Shown: piece by piece, positions 18,487 through 27,330 of the stretch | How the letters are laid out: each line of letters begins with the position of its first letter | Numbering within the stretch: the first letter of the stretch is position 1 | Program-made: the position numbers and the translations under genes | The notes under the pieces: model-generated | What the model saw: only the letters and a program-made list of their open reading frames with translations | What the model was told of the DNA's origin: nothing | The model's database searches: none | Assembly: GCF_001424485.1 (NCBI RefSeq) | Contig: NZ_LMQC01000001.1 | Location: 625,755-689,754, forward strand | Length of the DNA: 64,000 nucleotides | Direction of reading: 5' to 3' | DNA from: Modestobacter sp. Leaf380 | GTDB taxonomy: Bacteria > Actinomycetota > Actinomycetes > Mycobacteriales > Geodermatophilaceae

Positions 18487-19427
18487 GCGCCCTCCAGTCC
18501 GTCCAGCCGGCGCAGGATGATGCCCTCGCGCAGCGCCCAGGGGCAGATTGCCACGTGCGGCACGTCGACCGCGCGCAGGGCGGCGCGCGCCACGACGGCG
18601 CCGGCCGGGACCTGGTGGGCCCGGTCCACCGAGACGCCCTGCAGTTCGGCCAGCGCACCGGAGTCGATCCGGGAGACGAAGCCGACGAGCTGGCCCAGTC
18701 CGGCCGTGCTCAGCGTGCGCGGCACCCGCAGCCCCGCGGAGTAGGGCGCCGCACCGGTGAGGCGGGCCAGGGTGCGGAAGGTCTTGGAGGTCGCCGCGAC
18801 CAGGTCCGGCGGCCCGGCCGCCGCCAGCCGGCGGGCGGCGGGCGCCAGCAGCCGGGCGGCGTGGGTGTCCAGCTCGCCGAGCGCCTCCAGGCTCGGGCGG
18901 CCCCCCTCGTGCGCCTCGGGCAGGAACCGCCGGGTCATCCGGCCGGCGCCCAGCGGCAGCGACAGGGCGACGTCGGGGTCCTCGTCGATGCCGGTGGCCA
19001 GCTCCAGGGAACCGCCACCGATGTCGAGCACCAGCAGCCGCCCGGCGCTCCAGCCGAACCACCGGCGGACGGCGAGGAAGGTCAGTCGGGCCTCGTCCTC
19101 CCCGGAGAGGACCTGCAGGTCCACCCCGGTGGCCTCGCGGACCCGGTCCAGCACCTCGGGGCCGTTGGAGGCCTCCCGGATGGCGGAGGTGACGAAGGCC
19201 AGCAGCTCCTCGCAGCCCTGCTCGGCAGCGACCTTGCGGGCCCGGCGGACCGCGGTGAGCAGCCCCTTCTCCCCCGCCTTGGACAGCACGCCGTCCGCGC
19301 CCACGTGCTCGGCCAGCCGCAGCACCGACTTGTCGTCGTGGGCCGGGGTGGGGTGCGCACCACGGTGCGCGTCGACCACCAGCAGGTGGACGGTGTTCGA
19401 ACCGACGTCGAGCACTCCCAGCCGCAT
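18483..19427 (-). CDS. Ppx/GppA family exopolyphosphatase
   Basis: 314 aa ASKHA-fold phosphatase acting on polyphosphate or pppGpp. N-terminal phosphate-1 motif [25 protein letters not shown], and the second phosphate loop [11 protein letters not shown] are intact. Only the two core domains are present, the short actinobacterial (Ppx1/Rv0496) form. ATG at 19427. The neighbourhood with the SenX3-RegX3-PhoU phosphate genes 3 kb away suggests a role in polyphosphate balance. Confidence 0.9.
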   Translation of the reverse strand: MRLGVLDVGSNTVHLLVVDAHRGAHPTPAHDDKSVLRLAEHVGADGVLSKAGEKGLLTAVRRARKVAAEQGCEELLAFVTSAIREASNGPEVLDRVREATGVDLQVLSGEDEARLTFLAVRRWFGWSAGRLLVLDIGGGSLELATGIDEDPDVALSLPLGAGRMTRRFLPEAHEGGRPSLEALGELDTHAARLLAPAARRLAAAGPPDLVAATSKTFRTLARLTGAAPYSAGLRVPRTLSTAGLGQLVGFVSRIDSGALAELQGVSVDRAHQVPAGAVVARAALRAVDVPHVAICPWALREGIILRRLDGLEGA

Positions 19428-19475
19428 GGGACGACAGTCTGCCGGGTGCCGGTGGGGCCGTGGTGGACTGGGCCG

Positions 19476-20303
19476 GTGGCGCAGCAGCTGGAGGACGGTC
19501 CCCCCGACGAGGTGGACCTGGACTTCTCCCGCGAGTGGGTCGAGTTCACCGACCCGGCCGACCCCGACCACCGGGTCCGGGCCGACCTGACCTGGCTGAC
19601 CTCGGCCTGGACGTGCGTCTACGGCCGGGGGTGCGCCGGGGTGGTCGAGGGCCGGGCCGAGGACGGCTGCTGCAACCACGGCGCCTTCTTCACCGACACC
19701 GAGGACCTGGAGCGGGTCGGGGCCGCCGTCGCCGAGCTCACCGACGCCGACTGGCAGCGCCGTCCGCAGTGGGCAGCGGACTGGACCGAGCCCGACGTCC
19801 TCGACGAGTCCGACGAGGACGGCGGGACCGCGCTGCGCACCCGGGTCGTCGACGGCGCCTGCGTCTTCCTCAACCGCGCCGACCACCCCGGCGGGGGCGG
19901 CTGCGCGCTGCACGGGCTGGCCCTGCGCACCGACCGGCACCCCCTGGAGACCAAGCCCGACGTGTGCTGGCAGCTGCCGGTGCGTCGTGAGCAGGAGTGG
20001 GTGGACCGCCCGGACGAGACCCGGGTGCTGGTCAGCAGCATCGGGGAGTTCGACCGCCGCGGCTGGGGCCCGGGCGGCCACGACCTGCACTGGTGGTGCA
20101 CCGGCTCCCCCACCGCGCACGTGGCCGCCGAGCCGCTGGTGCTCACCTACGCCGCCGAGCTCACCGAGCTGCTGGGGCGCGCCGCCTACGCCGAGCTACG
20201 CCGGCTGACCGAGGCCCGCCTGGACGCCGGTCTCGTCGCGCCGCACCCGGCCAGCCCCCGGCCGGTGGACGTCCAGCTGCACCGCCGCCGACCCGTCACC
20301 TGA
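19476..20303 (+). CDS. Conserved Cys-rich hypothetical protein
   Basis: About 275 aa. The N-terminal half contains a Cys/His cluster ([11 protein letters not shown] then [11 protein letters not shown]) with later cysteines in [15 protein letters not shown] and KPDVCWQL, suggesting bound metal or an Fe-S cluster, in the manner of YkgJ/DUF3109-type proteins. It is divergent from ppx as Rv0495c is in M. tuberculosis; orthology is inferred from position. GTG at 19476 is the best start but there is no clear ribosome site. The 3' end is overlapped by the convergent regulator gene. Confidence 0.65.
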   Translation: MAQQLEDGPPDEVDLDFSREWVEFTDPADPDHRVRADLTWLTSAWTCVYGRGCAGVVEGRAEDGCCNHGAFFTDTEDLERVGAAVAELTDADWQRRPQWAADWTEPDVLDESDEDGGTALRTRVVDGACVFLNRADHPGGGGCALHGLALRTDRHPLETKPDVCWQLPVRREQEWVDRPDETRVLVSSIGEFDRRGWGPGGHDLHWWCTGSPTAHVAAEPLVLTYAAELTELLGRAAYAELRRLTEARLDAGLVAPHPASPRPVDVQLHRRRPVT

Positions 20304-21272
20304 GCCCAGCCCGGTGCGGAAGGCCTGCCGGTAGGCGCGCGGGCTGATCCCCCGGCGACGGGCGAACTGCTCGCGCAGGCCCGCCGCGGTGCCGAAGCCC
20401 ACCAGCCGGGCCACCTCCTCGACGGGCGCGTCGGAGTCGGCCAGCAGCGTCTCGGCCGCGGCCAGCCGCTGGGCCAGCAGCCAGGCGTGCGGCGTCGTCC
20501 CGGTGGTGGCCTTGAAGCGGCGGGCGAAGCTGCGCGGGCTCATCAGCGCCCGGCGGGCGAGGTGGTCGACGCTGATGTCCTCGGCCAGGTTCTGCTGCGC
20601 CCAACCCAGCACCACGCCCAGCAGGTCGTCCTCGCAGCGGGCGACGGGGGCGTCGACGTACTGGGCCTGGCCGCCGTCGCGGTGCGGGGGCACGACCATC
20701 TCCCGGGCCAGCCCGTTGGCCGCGGCCGGGCCGTACTCGCGGCGCACCCAGTGCAGCAGGGCGTCGACGCCCGAGGCCGTGCCCGCCCCGGTGATGATCG
20801 AGCCCTCGTCGACGTAGAGCACCCGCGGGTCGACGACGACGGCGGGGAACAGCGCCGCCATGTCCCCGGCCATCCGCCAGTGGGTGGTCGCCCGGCGGCC
20901 GTCGAGCAGTCCGGCGGCGGCCAGCACGAACGCCCCGCTGCAGTGGCTGATCAGCTGCCCGCCGCGGGCGTGCACGGCGCGCAGTGCGTCCAGCACGGCC
21001 GGCGGACAGGGCCGGGCCAGGTCCTCCCAGGAGGTGACCAGCACGACGTCGGAGACCGCCAGCCGCTCGAGGCCGTGCTCCACGACGAGCACCAGGCCGG
21101 TGTCGGTGCGCACCGGGCCGGGGTTCTCGGTGACCAGGGCGAGGTCGAAGCGCGGCATCCCGAAGCGGGTGTGGTCGTAGCCGAAGACCTCGCTGGCGAC
21201 ACCGAGGCCGAAGGCCCCCAGGGCGCCGTCGCAGGCCAGGACGCTCACCACGAGGGGACGCTGTGCGGTCAT
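20196..21272 (-). CDS. GlxA-family AraC-type transcriptional regulator
   Basis: 358 aa. N-terminal DJ-1/PfpI-like domain (residues about 8-190, with the elbow [13 protein letters not shown]) and C-terminal AraC double HTH (about 225-325, [21 protein letters not shown] and [20 protein letters not shown]). The last 35 residues, after RQAFRTGLG, have no family counterpart and are read antisense to the end of the Cys-rich gene (108-bp overlap). ATG start with CATGCT 6 nt upstream. Targets unknown. Confidence 0.87.
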   Translation of the reverse strand: MTAQRPLVVSVLACDGALGAFGLGVASEVFGYDHTRFGMPRFDLALVTENPGPVRTDTGLVLVVEHGLERLAVSDVVLVTSWEDLARPCPPAVLDALRAVHARGGQLISHCSGAFVLAAAGLLDGRRATTHWRMAGDMAALFPAVVVDPRVLYVDEGSIITGAGTASGVDALLHWVRREYGPAAANGLAREMVVPPHRDGGQAQYVDAPVARCEDDLLGVVLGWAQQNLAEDISVDHLARRALMSPRSFARRFKATTGTTPHAWLLAQRLAAAETLLADSDAPVEEVARLVGFGTAAGLREQFARRRGISPRAYRQAFRTGLGSGDGSAAVQLDVHRPGAGRVRRDETGVQAGLGQPA

Positions 21273-21353
21273 GCGGGCAGCATGGCAGGAAATCGGCGTT
21301 CATGGTCGTTCCTGCCACTCGTCCGGGCTGCTCGACCCCGCCAGGCTGACCGC

Positions 21354-21605
21354 ATGCTGCTGATCACCTGCCCCGTGACCCACGCGACCGAGCTCGTCGC
21401 GGACCGCAGGCTGCGGCCCGTCGCGGACCCGCGCACCCGCCCCGGCGTGGTCGCCGTGGCCGTCCTCTGCCCCTGCGGTGCGGACCACGTCTTCCTCACC
21501 GGACGGCGGATCGAGGAGGCCCGTGCGCGACTGCGGTGCGCCGACCGCGTGGCGCCGGCGACGGCACCGGCCGTTCGCCGCGCGGACTCCCCGGTCCCGG
21601 CGTAG
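21354..21605 (+). CDS. Small putative metal-binding protein
   Basis: 83 aa. Starts MLLITCPVTHATELV and contains VLCPCGADHVF: a CxxxH and a CPCGxxH pair that could form one zinc site. Divergent from the GlxA-type regulator, with a CAGGCT hexamer 6 nt before the ATG (leaderless pattern). Basic C-terminus. I do not recognise the family; coding is supported by the motif pair, promoter position and GC codon bias. Confidence 0.5.
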   Translation: MLLITCPVTHATELVADRRLRPVADPRTRPGVVAVAVLCPCGADHVFLTGRRIEEARARLRCADRVAPATAPAVRRADSPVPA

Positions 21606-21615
21606 CTTCGAACAC

Positions 21616-21843
21616 ATGAGCGAAGCAGACTCGAAGGTCAACACCGGCCAGCCCGGTGACCCCACGGCAGAGAAGGACCCCTCCGACTGGGTGACCGGCG
21701 ACGAGCCCGCCACCGGTGCCCAGAAGAGCTACCTGAGCACGCTGGCGCAGCAGGCCGGCGAAGAGGTCCCCGAGGACATCAGCAAGGCCGACGCCTCGAT
21801 CAAGATCGACGAACTGCAGGAGGAGACCGGCCGCGGCAAGTGA
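21616..21843 (+). CDS. DUF3072 domain protein
   Basis: 75 aa, acidic. The signature EKDPSDWVTGDEPATGAQKSY followed by ISKADASIKIDELQEETG matches DUF3072, small stress-associated actinobacterial proteins of unknown function. ATG at 21616, with TAGCTT 7 nt before it, fits a leaderless transcript. A strong hairpin terminator follows. Confidence 0.85.
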   Translation: MSEADSKVNTGQPGDPTAEKDPSDWVTGDEPATGAQKSYLSTLAQQAGEEVPEDISKADASIKIDELQEETGRGK

Positions 21844-21860
21844 CGCGACGGTCGACGTGG

Positions 21861-21889
21861 ACGGCCCCGGTGCTGCGCACCGGGGCCGT
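21861..21889. terminator. Bidirectional terminator between DUF3072 gene and regX3
   Basis: Perfect 13-bp stem (21861-21873 with 21877-21889) and 3-nt loop between two convergent genes, so it can serve both. No long U-tract, as is usual in such genomes. Confidence 0.8.
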
Positions 21890-21909
21890 TCGCGTTCGGA
21901 CTGGTGCTC

Positions 21910-22590
21910 TCAGGCCTCGAACTTGTAGCCCAGGCCCCGCACGGTGACCAGCCACTTCGGCGTCGCCGGGTCGGGCTCGAGCTTGGCCCGCAGCCGCTTG
22001 ACGTGGACGTCGAGGGTCTTGGTGTCCCCGACGTAGTCCGATCCCCAGACCCGGTCGATGAGCTGCCCGCGGGTGAGCACCCGGCCGGCGTTGCGCAGCA
22101 GCAGCTCGAGCAGGTCGAACTCCTTGAGCGGCAGCGACACGGTCTCGCCGTCGACGGCCACGGTGTGCCGCTCGACGTCCATCCGGACCGGACCGGCGGT
22201 CAGCGTGGCGTCGGCGGGCAGGTCGGTGTCGGTGCCGCGGCGCAGCACCGCCCGGATCCGGGCCAGCAGCTCCCGGGCGGAGTAGGGCTTCGTGACGTAG
22301 TCGTCCGCACCGAGCTCCAGGCCCACGACCTTGTCGATCTCGGTGTCCTTGGCCGTCAGCATGATGATCGGGACGGCGCTCTTGGCGCGCAGCGTCCGAC
22401 ACACCTCGGTGCCCGACAGGCCCGGCAGCATCAGGTCCAGCAGCACGATGTCGGCGCCGCTGCGGTCGAACTCGGCGAGCGCGTCGATGCCGTTGCCGGC
22501 GACCACGGCCTCGTAGCCCTCACGACGCAGCATGTAGGACAGCGCGTCGGAGAAGGACTCCTCGTCCTCCACCACGAGCACTCGGGTCAT
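21910..22590 (-). CDS. regX3: Phosphate-response regulator RegX3 (PhoP-type)
   Basis: 226 aa OmpR/PhoB-family regulator. Receiver domain with acidic pocket VEDEES, phospho-acceptor in LLDLMLPG, and lysine in VTKPYS; winged-helix output from about residue 125 (LPLKEFDLLELLLRNAGRV, TLDVHVKRLRAKLE). The ATG overlaps the senX3 stop by 4 bp. Activates phosphate-uptake genes; probable binding sites occur at the senX3/phoU divergence and upstream of pstS in this window. Confidence 0.95.
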   Translation of the reverse strand: MTRVLVVEDEESFSDALSYMLRREGYEAVVAGNGIDALAEFDRSGADIVLLDLMLPGLSGTEVCRTLRAKSAVPIIMLTAKDTEIDKVVGLELGADDYVTKPYSARELLARIRAVLRRGTDTDLPADATLTAGPVRMDVERHTVAVDGETVSLPLKEFDLLELLLRNAGRVLTRGQLIDRVWGSDYVGDTKTLDVHVKRLRAKLEPDPATPKWLVTVRGLGYKFEA

Positions 22591-23852
22591 GACCGTCCTC
22601 TCTGGGGTTCTCCGGCACCGGCGGGGGTCGCGGTGACGGCAGCGCGCAGGGCGGCGACCCGGTCGACGGACCGGCCCGCCGGGTCGGTGGTGGCCGGCGG
22701 CGGGGCGTCGGCCGGGGCGAGCGGGACGCGCAGGGTGAACGTCGACCCCAGGCCCTCCTCGCTCCAGACGGTGACCGAGCCACCGTGGTTGGTGGCCACG
22801 TGCTTGACGATCGCCAGGCCCAGGCCGGTGCCACCGGTGGCGCTGGCCCGGGACTGGTCGACCCGGTAGAAGCGCTCGAACACCCGAGCCCGGTCGGCCC
22901 GGGGGATGCCGATGCCCGAGTCGGTCACCGCGATCTCGGCGAACCCGGAGCGGGCCCGGGTGCCGACGGCGATCTTGGCCTTCTCCGGGCTGTAGGCCAC
23001 GGCGTTGGCGAGCATGTTGGTGACGGCGGTGGCCAGCTGGGACTCCACACCCCGCACGACGAGCCCGGGCTGCTCCCCCACGGCCAGCTCGATGCCCTTG
23101 GCGGCGGCGGCCAGCCGGGTGCGGTCGACGGCTTCCGCCACGACGGTGGTCACCTCGACGGGGGCCAGGTCGGGCAGCGGCTCGGCACCCTGCAGCCGGG
23201 AGAGGTCGATGAGCTCCCGGACCAGCCGGGCCAGCCGGTCGGCCTCGTGGGTCATCCGGGCGGCGAAGCGCTGCACGGTCTCCGGGTCGTCGGCGGCACC
23301 CTGGGTGGCCTCGGCCAGCAGCGCCAGCGCGCCCACCGGGGTCTTCAGCTCGTGCCCCACGTTGGCCACGAAGTCCCGGCGGACGGCCTCGACCCGGCGG
23401 GCCTCGGTCACGTCCTGCAGCACCAGCGCGACGGGGCCGGGCTCGAGGGCCGGACCGCTGTCCAGCCGCACCCCGTGCACGCCCACCATCCGCGGCCCGG
23501 CGCCGACCAGGTCGCCGGGGAGCTGGACGTCGGAGCGCCGTCCACCGGCGGCCCGCACCTCCTGGGCCACCGTGATCAACCCGGGCACCATCAGCCGGGT
23601 GCCGCGCACGATGCCCAGCGCGCGGGCGGAGGGGTTGGCCAGCAGCACCTCGTCGGCGGCGTCGAGCAGCACGACCGCGGGGTCCATCAGGTCGACCAGA
23701 CGGCGCGACAGGGCCGCCTCACCGGGCGCGGTGGCCGGGGGCGGGGACCGGTCGGGGGCGGCCGGGGGCGCCCAGGGGTGGGCCCGGGCGACGAGGAGGC
23801 CGACGACCCCGCCCGTCACGAGGCCGAGCGCCAGCCACAGCAGCGGGTGCAC
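22587..23852 (-). CDS. senX3: Sensor histidine kinase SenX3 (PhoR-type)
   Basis: 421 aa. One N-terminal membrane helix (HPLLWLALGLVTGG), a PAS-like region (about 50-160), then the HisKA motif NVGHELKTPVGAL and HATPase motifs N (NMLANAVAYSP), G1 (DSGIGIP) and G2 (GTGLGLAIVKHV). GTG at 23852 preceded by TAGCAT at exactly 7 nt, so likely leaderless; the frame is open upstream but not family-like. Partner of RegX3; signal relayed with PhoU/Pst. Confidence 0.94.
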   Translation of the reverse strand: MHPLLWLALGLVTGGVVGLLVARAHPWAPPAAPDRSPPPATAPGEAALSRRLVDLMDPAVVLLDAADEVLLANPSARALGIVRGTRLMVPGLITVAQEVRAAGGRRSDVQLPGDLVGAGPRMVGVHGVRLDSGPALEPGPVALVLQDVTEARRVEAVRRDFVANVGHELKTPVGALALLAEATQGAADDPETVQRFAARMTHEADRLARLVRELIDLSRLQGAEPLPDLAPVEVTTVVAEAVDRTRLAAAAKGIELAVGEQPGLVVRGVESQLATAVTNMLANAVAYSPEKAKIAVGTRARSGFAEIAVTDSGIGIPRADRARVFERFYRVDQSRASATGGTGLGLAIVKHVATNHGGSVTVWSEEGLGSTFTLRVPLAPADAPPPATTDPAGRSVDRVAALRAAVTATPAGAGEPQRGRS

Positions 23853-23924
23853 GCTGCCGATGCTAGGCCCGCCGGGGGCATGGTCCGCCCCGATCCGGGC
23901 TCTGGACCCCCCGGATGGGGAGCT

Positions 23925-23957
23925 GTTCACGGCCGCGTGTCCCGTCGTTCACCTGCA
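23925..23957 (+). promoter_or_regulatory. PHO box in the senX3-phoU divergent promoter
   Basis: Three 11-bp units: GTTCACG at 23925, a degenerate unit at 23936, and GTTCACC at 23947. The outer units are exactly 22 bp apart, the phasing of Streptomyces PHO boxes. The third unit ends 5 bp before the -35 zone of a rightward promoter with -10 TAGGCT at 23986-23991, the right place for RegX3 activation of phoU. Confidence 0.7.
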
Positions 23958-24084
23958 GGGTCCGTCGGCGGGTCGGAACTGTCTCTAGGCTGCTCTGCAG
24001 GCGCCAGAGACGCATCCAGACGAGGGTGCGGCCGGCCCGACGACGCAGCGGCACCCCGGGGGGTGCCGTTCCCTGGAGGAAGAC

Positions 24085-24747
24085 GTGCGGGACAGCTACC
24101 GCGAAGAACTCGACGACATCAACGCCTGCCTGGTCGACATGACCAACTCGGTCGGCTCCGCGATGAGCAAGGCGACGACGGCCCTGCTCGACGCCGACGT
24201 GGCACTGGCCGACCTGGTCATCGCCGGCGACCAGCACATCGACCTGGTGCGCGAGAACGTCGACGAGCGCTGCTTCACCCTGCTGGCCCGCCAGCAGCCG
24301 GTCGCCACCGACCTGCGGGCCATCACCACCGCCATGGCCACGGTGCAGGACCTGGAGCGGATGGGCGACCTGGCCCAGCACATCGCCAAGGTCGCGCGGA
24401 TGCGCTTCCCCGACCACGCCGTCCCGCAGGAGGTGCGCCCGGTCTTCCTGGACATGGGGCACATCGCGGAGAGCCTGGTCGCCAAGGCCGGCACGATCAT
24501 CGCCAAGCGCGACGTCGAGGCCGCCGTCGAGCTCGAGGCCGACGACGACCTGATGGACCGCAACCACCAGCAGCTGTTCCGCGAGCTTCTGAGCAACGAG
24601 TGGCCGCACGGCATCGAGTCGGCCATCGACATCACCCTGCTGGGCCGCTACTACGAGCGCTTCGCCGACCACGCGGTCAGCGTCGCCCGTCGCGTCGTCT
24701 ACCTGGTCACCGGCGAGCGCCCGCTCCCCATCGCCGCCGCCAGCTGA
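24085..24747 (+). CDS. phoU: Phosphate signalling protein PhoU
   Basis: 220 aa. Two PhoU helical repeats with the acidic metal-binding motifs: RAITTAMATVQDLERMGDLA in the first and TLLGRYYERFADHA in the second. GTG start at 24085 with GGAGG 5 nt upstream. Divergent from senX3-regX3, the standard actinobacterial arrangement; PhoU links the Pst transporter to SenX3 and holds the kinase silent in phosphate excess. Followed by a strong terminator. Confidence 0.95.
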   Translation: MRDSYREELDDINACLVDMTNSVGSAMSKATTALLDADVALADLVIAGDQHIDLVRENVDERCFTLLARQQPVATDLRAITTAMATVQDLERMGDLAQHIAKVARMRFPDHAVPQEVRPVFLDMGHIAESLVAKAGTIIAKRDVEAAVELEADDDLMDRNHQQLFRELLSNEWPHGIESAIDITLLGRYYERFADHAVSVARRVVYLVTGERPLPIAAAS

Positions 24748-24759
24748 CATCCCGCACGA

Positions 24760-24798
24760 CGAGAGGGCCCCGGACTCACCGAGTCCGGGGCCCTCTCG
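24760..24798 (+). terminator. phoU terminator
   Basis: Perfect 18-bp stem with a 3-nt loop, 13 nt after the phoU stop. Very stable factor-independent-type hairpin without a clear T-tract. Confidence 0.85.
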
Positions 24799-24815
24799 CG
24801 TCGTCCCTCCCCGGG

Positions 24816-24919
24816 CAACGTCCGGTCCCGCGGGTCCACCCCGGGGACCGGACGATGAGCCGGTGCACGACGCGGCTCGAGGTCCGGTCTCCTGGGTCGA
24901 CCCAGGAGACCGGACGTTG
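24816..24919. repeat. Twin palindromic elements between phoU and gpmA
   Basis: Two related inverted repeats. The first has 11-bp arms (24819-24829 and 24844-24854). The second is a perfect 34-bp palindrome (24882-24915). Both carry GTCCGGTC/GACCGGAC arms, and both are followed by TGAGCCGG. CAACGTCCGGTC at 24816 and its inverse at 24908 bracket the whole. Located between convergent genes, in addition to the phoU terminator. Confidence 0.8.
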
Positions 24920-24930
24920 AGCCGGGCGGG

Positions 24931-25686
24931 CTACTTCTTGCCCTGGGCGGCCACGGCCTTGATGGCCTCGGCGGCGGCGTCGGGGTCCAGGTAGCGGCCG
25001 CCGGGGGTGGTGGGCTTGAGGTCGGCGTCCAGGTCGTAGCGCAGCGGGACGCCGGTGGGGATGTTGAGGCCGACGACCTCGTCGTCGCCCATGCCGTCCA
25101 GGTGCTTCACCAGGGCGCGCAGGCTGTTGCCGTGCGCGGTGACCAGCACGGTCTTGCCGGCGCGCAGGTCCGGCACGATCGCGTCGTACCAGTAGGGCAG
25201 CATCCGGACGACGACGTCGGCCAGGCACTCGGTGGCCGGGCGGGCCTCCGGAGGCAGGAAGGCGTAGCGCGGGTCGGCGTCCTGGCTGTACTCGCTGCCG
25301 GCGTCGATGGGCGGCGGCGGGGTGGCGTAGCTGCGCCGCCAGGTCATGAACTGCTCCTCGCCGTACTCGGCGAGGGTGGCGGCCTTGTCCTTGCCCTGCA
25401 GGGCGCCGTAGTGCCGCTCGTTGAGCCGCCAGGACCGCTTGACCTCGATCCACTGCCGGTCGGCCGCGGCGAGGGCCAGCTCGGCGGTGGTGATGGCGCG
25501 CTTGAGCAGCGAGGTGTGCAGCACGTCGGGCAGCAGGCCCTCGGCGACCAGCAGCTCACCGCCGCGGGCGGCCTCGGCGCGGCCCTTCTCCGACAGGGAG
25601 ACGTCCACCCAGCCGGTGAACAGGTTGGCCTTGTTCCACTCGCTCTCGCCGTGGCGGAGCAGTACCAGGGTGCCGGTCTCAGTCAC
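24931..25686 (-). CDS. gpmA: 2,3-bisphosphoglycerate-dependent phosphoglycerate mutase
   Basis: 251 aa glycolytic enzyme that interconverts 3- and 2-phosphoglycerate. Catalytic [10 protein letters not shown] near the N-terminus, [12 protein letters not shown], and the second histidine in [17 protein letters not shown] start at 25686 with CAGGAT 6 nt upstream, compatible with leaderless transcription. Matches gpm1 (Rv0489) next to senX3 in M. tuberculosis. Confidence 0.96.
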   Translation of the reverse strand: MTETGTLVLLRHGESEWNKANLFTGWVDVSLSEKGRAEAARGGELLVAEGLLPDVLHTSLLKRAITTAELALAAADRQWIEVKRSWRLNERHYGALQGKDKAATLAEYGEEQFMTWRRSYATPPPPIDAGSEYSQDADPRYAFLPPEARPATECLADVVVRMLPYWYDAIVPDLRAGKTVLVTAHGNSLRALVKHLDGMGDDEVVGLNIPTGVPLRYDLDADLKPTTPGGRYLDPDAAAEAIKAVAAQGKK

Positions 25687-25706
25687 GGGTCCATCCTGCC
25701 CGACGC

Positions 25707-26030
25707 TCAGCGGGTGAGGGACGGCCAGGCCAGCCACAGCTCGAAGACCCCCGGTGGCACCAGCCCCAGGAGCAGCCAGGGGCTGGTCACCCGGCGGCCG
25801 GTGCTCCACCGGACGACGGCGGCGATAGCCACGCACAGCAGCACGGCCAGACCGCCCCACCACAGCGCGTCGACCGGGTCGCGGGTGAGGTACTGGGCCA
25901 GGGCGAGCTGCACCGCGCACAGCAGCAGCGGGTAGACCAGCGCGCTGGCGACCACCACCCCGGTCAGCTGGCGGGTGCGCTCCCGCGCAGCCCCGTCCCG
26001 TCCCGCATCGTCTCGTCCCCCGGAGACCAC
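25707..26030 (-). CDS. Small three-helix membrane protein
   Basis: 107 aa. A charged N-terminus of about 20 residues is followed by three hydrophobic helices (about 22-45, 55-72, 83-102). GTG start; no family recognised. Lies 10 bp downstream of the next gene in the same direction and 20 bp before gpmA, so probably one transcript. Function unknown. Confidence 0.6.
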   Translation of the reverse strand: MVSGGRDDAGRDGAARERTRQLTGVVVASALVYPLLLCAVQLALAQYLTRDPVDALWWGGLAVLLCVAIAAVVRWSTGRRVTSPWLLLGLVPPGVFELWLAWPSLTR

Positions 26031-26040
26031 GCCGTCCCCG

Positions 26041-26664
26041 TCAGGGCAGGGTGCCGGCGCGCCAGCGGCGGGCGGAGGCGGCCAGCTGGTCGGCGGTGCG
26101 GCCCAGGGCGTGGCCGCCGCGGGTGACCCGGTCGGCGGCGGCGCTGTCGACGTCGTCGAGCTCGTCGGCCAGCGCGGCCCGGCCGCCGGCGACGACCCAG
26201 CAGAACGCGGCGGCCCGGTCCAGGGCGACGTCCAGGTCGCCCTCGAAGACCCCGGTGAGGACGGCGTCGGCGAGGTCCCGGACGCCGTCGGGGCCGGGCG
26301 GGTCGGCCAGCCCGGCGACGACCTCGCGGGGCAGCACCCGGCCGCGCCCGGCCTCGAACTGGCGGGCCGCGGCGACCGGGTCGCGCTGCACCCAGGCGCG
26401 CAGCAGGTACAGCCGCCACAGCGAGCCCGGCAGCGAGACGGCGGGGCTGTCGGCCCACAGCTCGGCGAGCTCGTCGAGGCCCTCGTCGTCGGCCAGGGTG
26501 ACCAGCCGGCGGGTGACCTCGGGGTCGTCGGTGACCCGGGCCCGGTCGACCAGGGCGTAGGCGACGCCGCGGGCGGCCTCGGCGGTGGCGATCGGGTCGA
26601 CCTCCCCGGCGAGGTGGTCGCCGAGGGTGGCGCGCAGCAGCGGGCGGCGGGATCGGGCGGCCAT
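26041..26664 (-). CDS. Conserved actinobacterial hypothetical protein
   Basis: 207 aa, mostly alpha-helical, rich in Ala/Asp/Arg, no membrane segment. Notable stretch LPGSLWRLYLLRAWVQRDP, seen in proteins near gpm/mshA in other actinobacteria that are sometimes mislabelled as RNA polymerase subunits. ATG at 26664 with GAGGAGG 6 nt upstream. Function not known. The 159 bp upstream (26665-26823) hold only its promoter region. Confidence 0.65.
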   Translation of the reverse strand: MAARSRRPLLRATLGDHLAGEVDPIATAEAARGVAYALVDRARVTDDPEVTRRLVTLADDEGLDELAELWADSPAVSLPGSLWRLYLLRAWVQRDPVAAARQFEAGRGRVLPREVVAGLADPPGPDGVRDLADAVLTGVFEGDLDVALDRAAAFCWVVAGGRAALADELDDVDSAAADRVTRGGHALGRTADQLAASARRWRAGTLP

Positions 26665-26823
26665 CGGTCCTCCTCGTGGGTGACGGCCGCGGATCGGACG
26701 ACCTCTACCGTTGTACGTGGACTCAGGGTGCTCCTGCCACCCCCTCAGCTGTGGGGGGACTCGCGCTCCGCCGGGTTGCGCCGAGGTCCTCCCGGCCCCC
26801 GGGTCTGGTCACCACGCGTCGGG

Positions 26824-27330
26824 TCACGACCCGTCGGGGCGGCGCTGCACGAACTCGGCGAAGGCCTCCAGGTTGCGCAGGGACTCCCCGCGCTTGACCC
26901 GCCAGTCCCACTCCCGGCGGATGGAGCTGCCGAAGCCGATCTCCAGCATGGTGTTGAAGTGGTCGTCGGCGTAGCTGAGCACCGCGCCCAGCAGTCGGTC
27001 CAGCTCCTCGGCGGTGACCGCGGCGTGACTGAGCCGGCCGGTCAGGTAGACGTCGCCGACGCTGTCGATGGAGTAGGAGACGCCGTACATCCGGGAGTTG
27101 TGCTGCAGCAGCCAGGTCCACAGCTGCTCGCGGTTCTCGTCGGGCTGGCGGCAGACGAACGCCTCGACCCGCAGCCCGTGGTCACCGAGGATCAGCCCGC
27201 AGACGGTCTTGAGCTTGTTGTGGCCGGGCAGGTCGACCAGGAACCGGCCGCGGGCGGGGTGCTCGAAGACCAGCTCGGCGTCCCGCAGGGTGGCGTCGAC
27301 GACGGCCTCGAGCTCGTCGAGGGACCTCAC
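26824..27330 (-). CDS. YbjN domain-containing protein
   Basis: 168 aa YbjN-fold protein, the type-III-chaperone-like fold, with [19 protein letters not shown] and the helical end [21 protein letters not shown] start overlaps the mshA stop by 4 bp. The mshA-ybjN pair is conserved across actinobacteria (Rv0486-Rv0487). A chaperone or assembly role for mycothiol synthesis or envelope sensing is speculative. Confidence 0.85.
   Translation of the reverse strand: MRSLDELEAVVDATLRDAELVFEHPARGRFLVDLPGHNKLKTVCGLILGDHGLRVEAFVCRQPDENREQLWTWLLQHNSRMYGVSYSIDSVGDVYLTGRLSHAAVTAEELDRLLGAVLSYADDHFNTMLEIGFGSSIRREWDWRVKRGESLRNLEAFAEFVQRRPDGS

Noticed and set aside
26720-26765. Hairpin near CCACCCCCTCAGCTGTGGGGGG as terminator
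   Set aside because: Only about 5 bp pair cleanly and it lies upstream, not downstream, of the nearest leftward gene.
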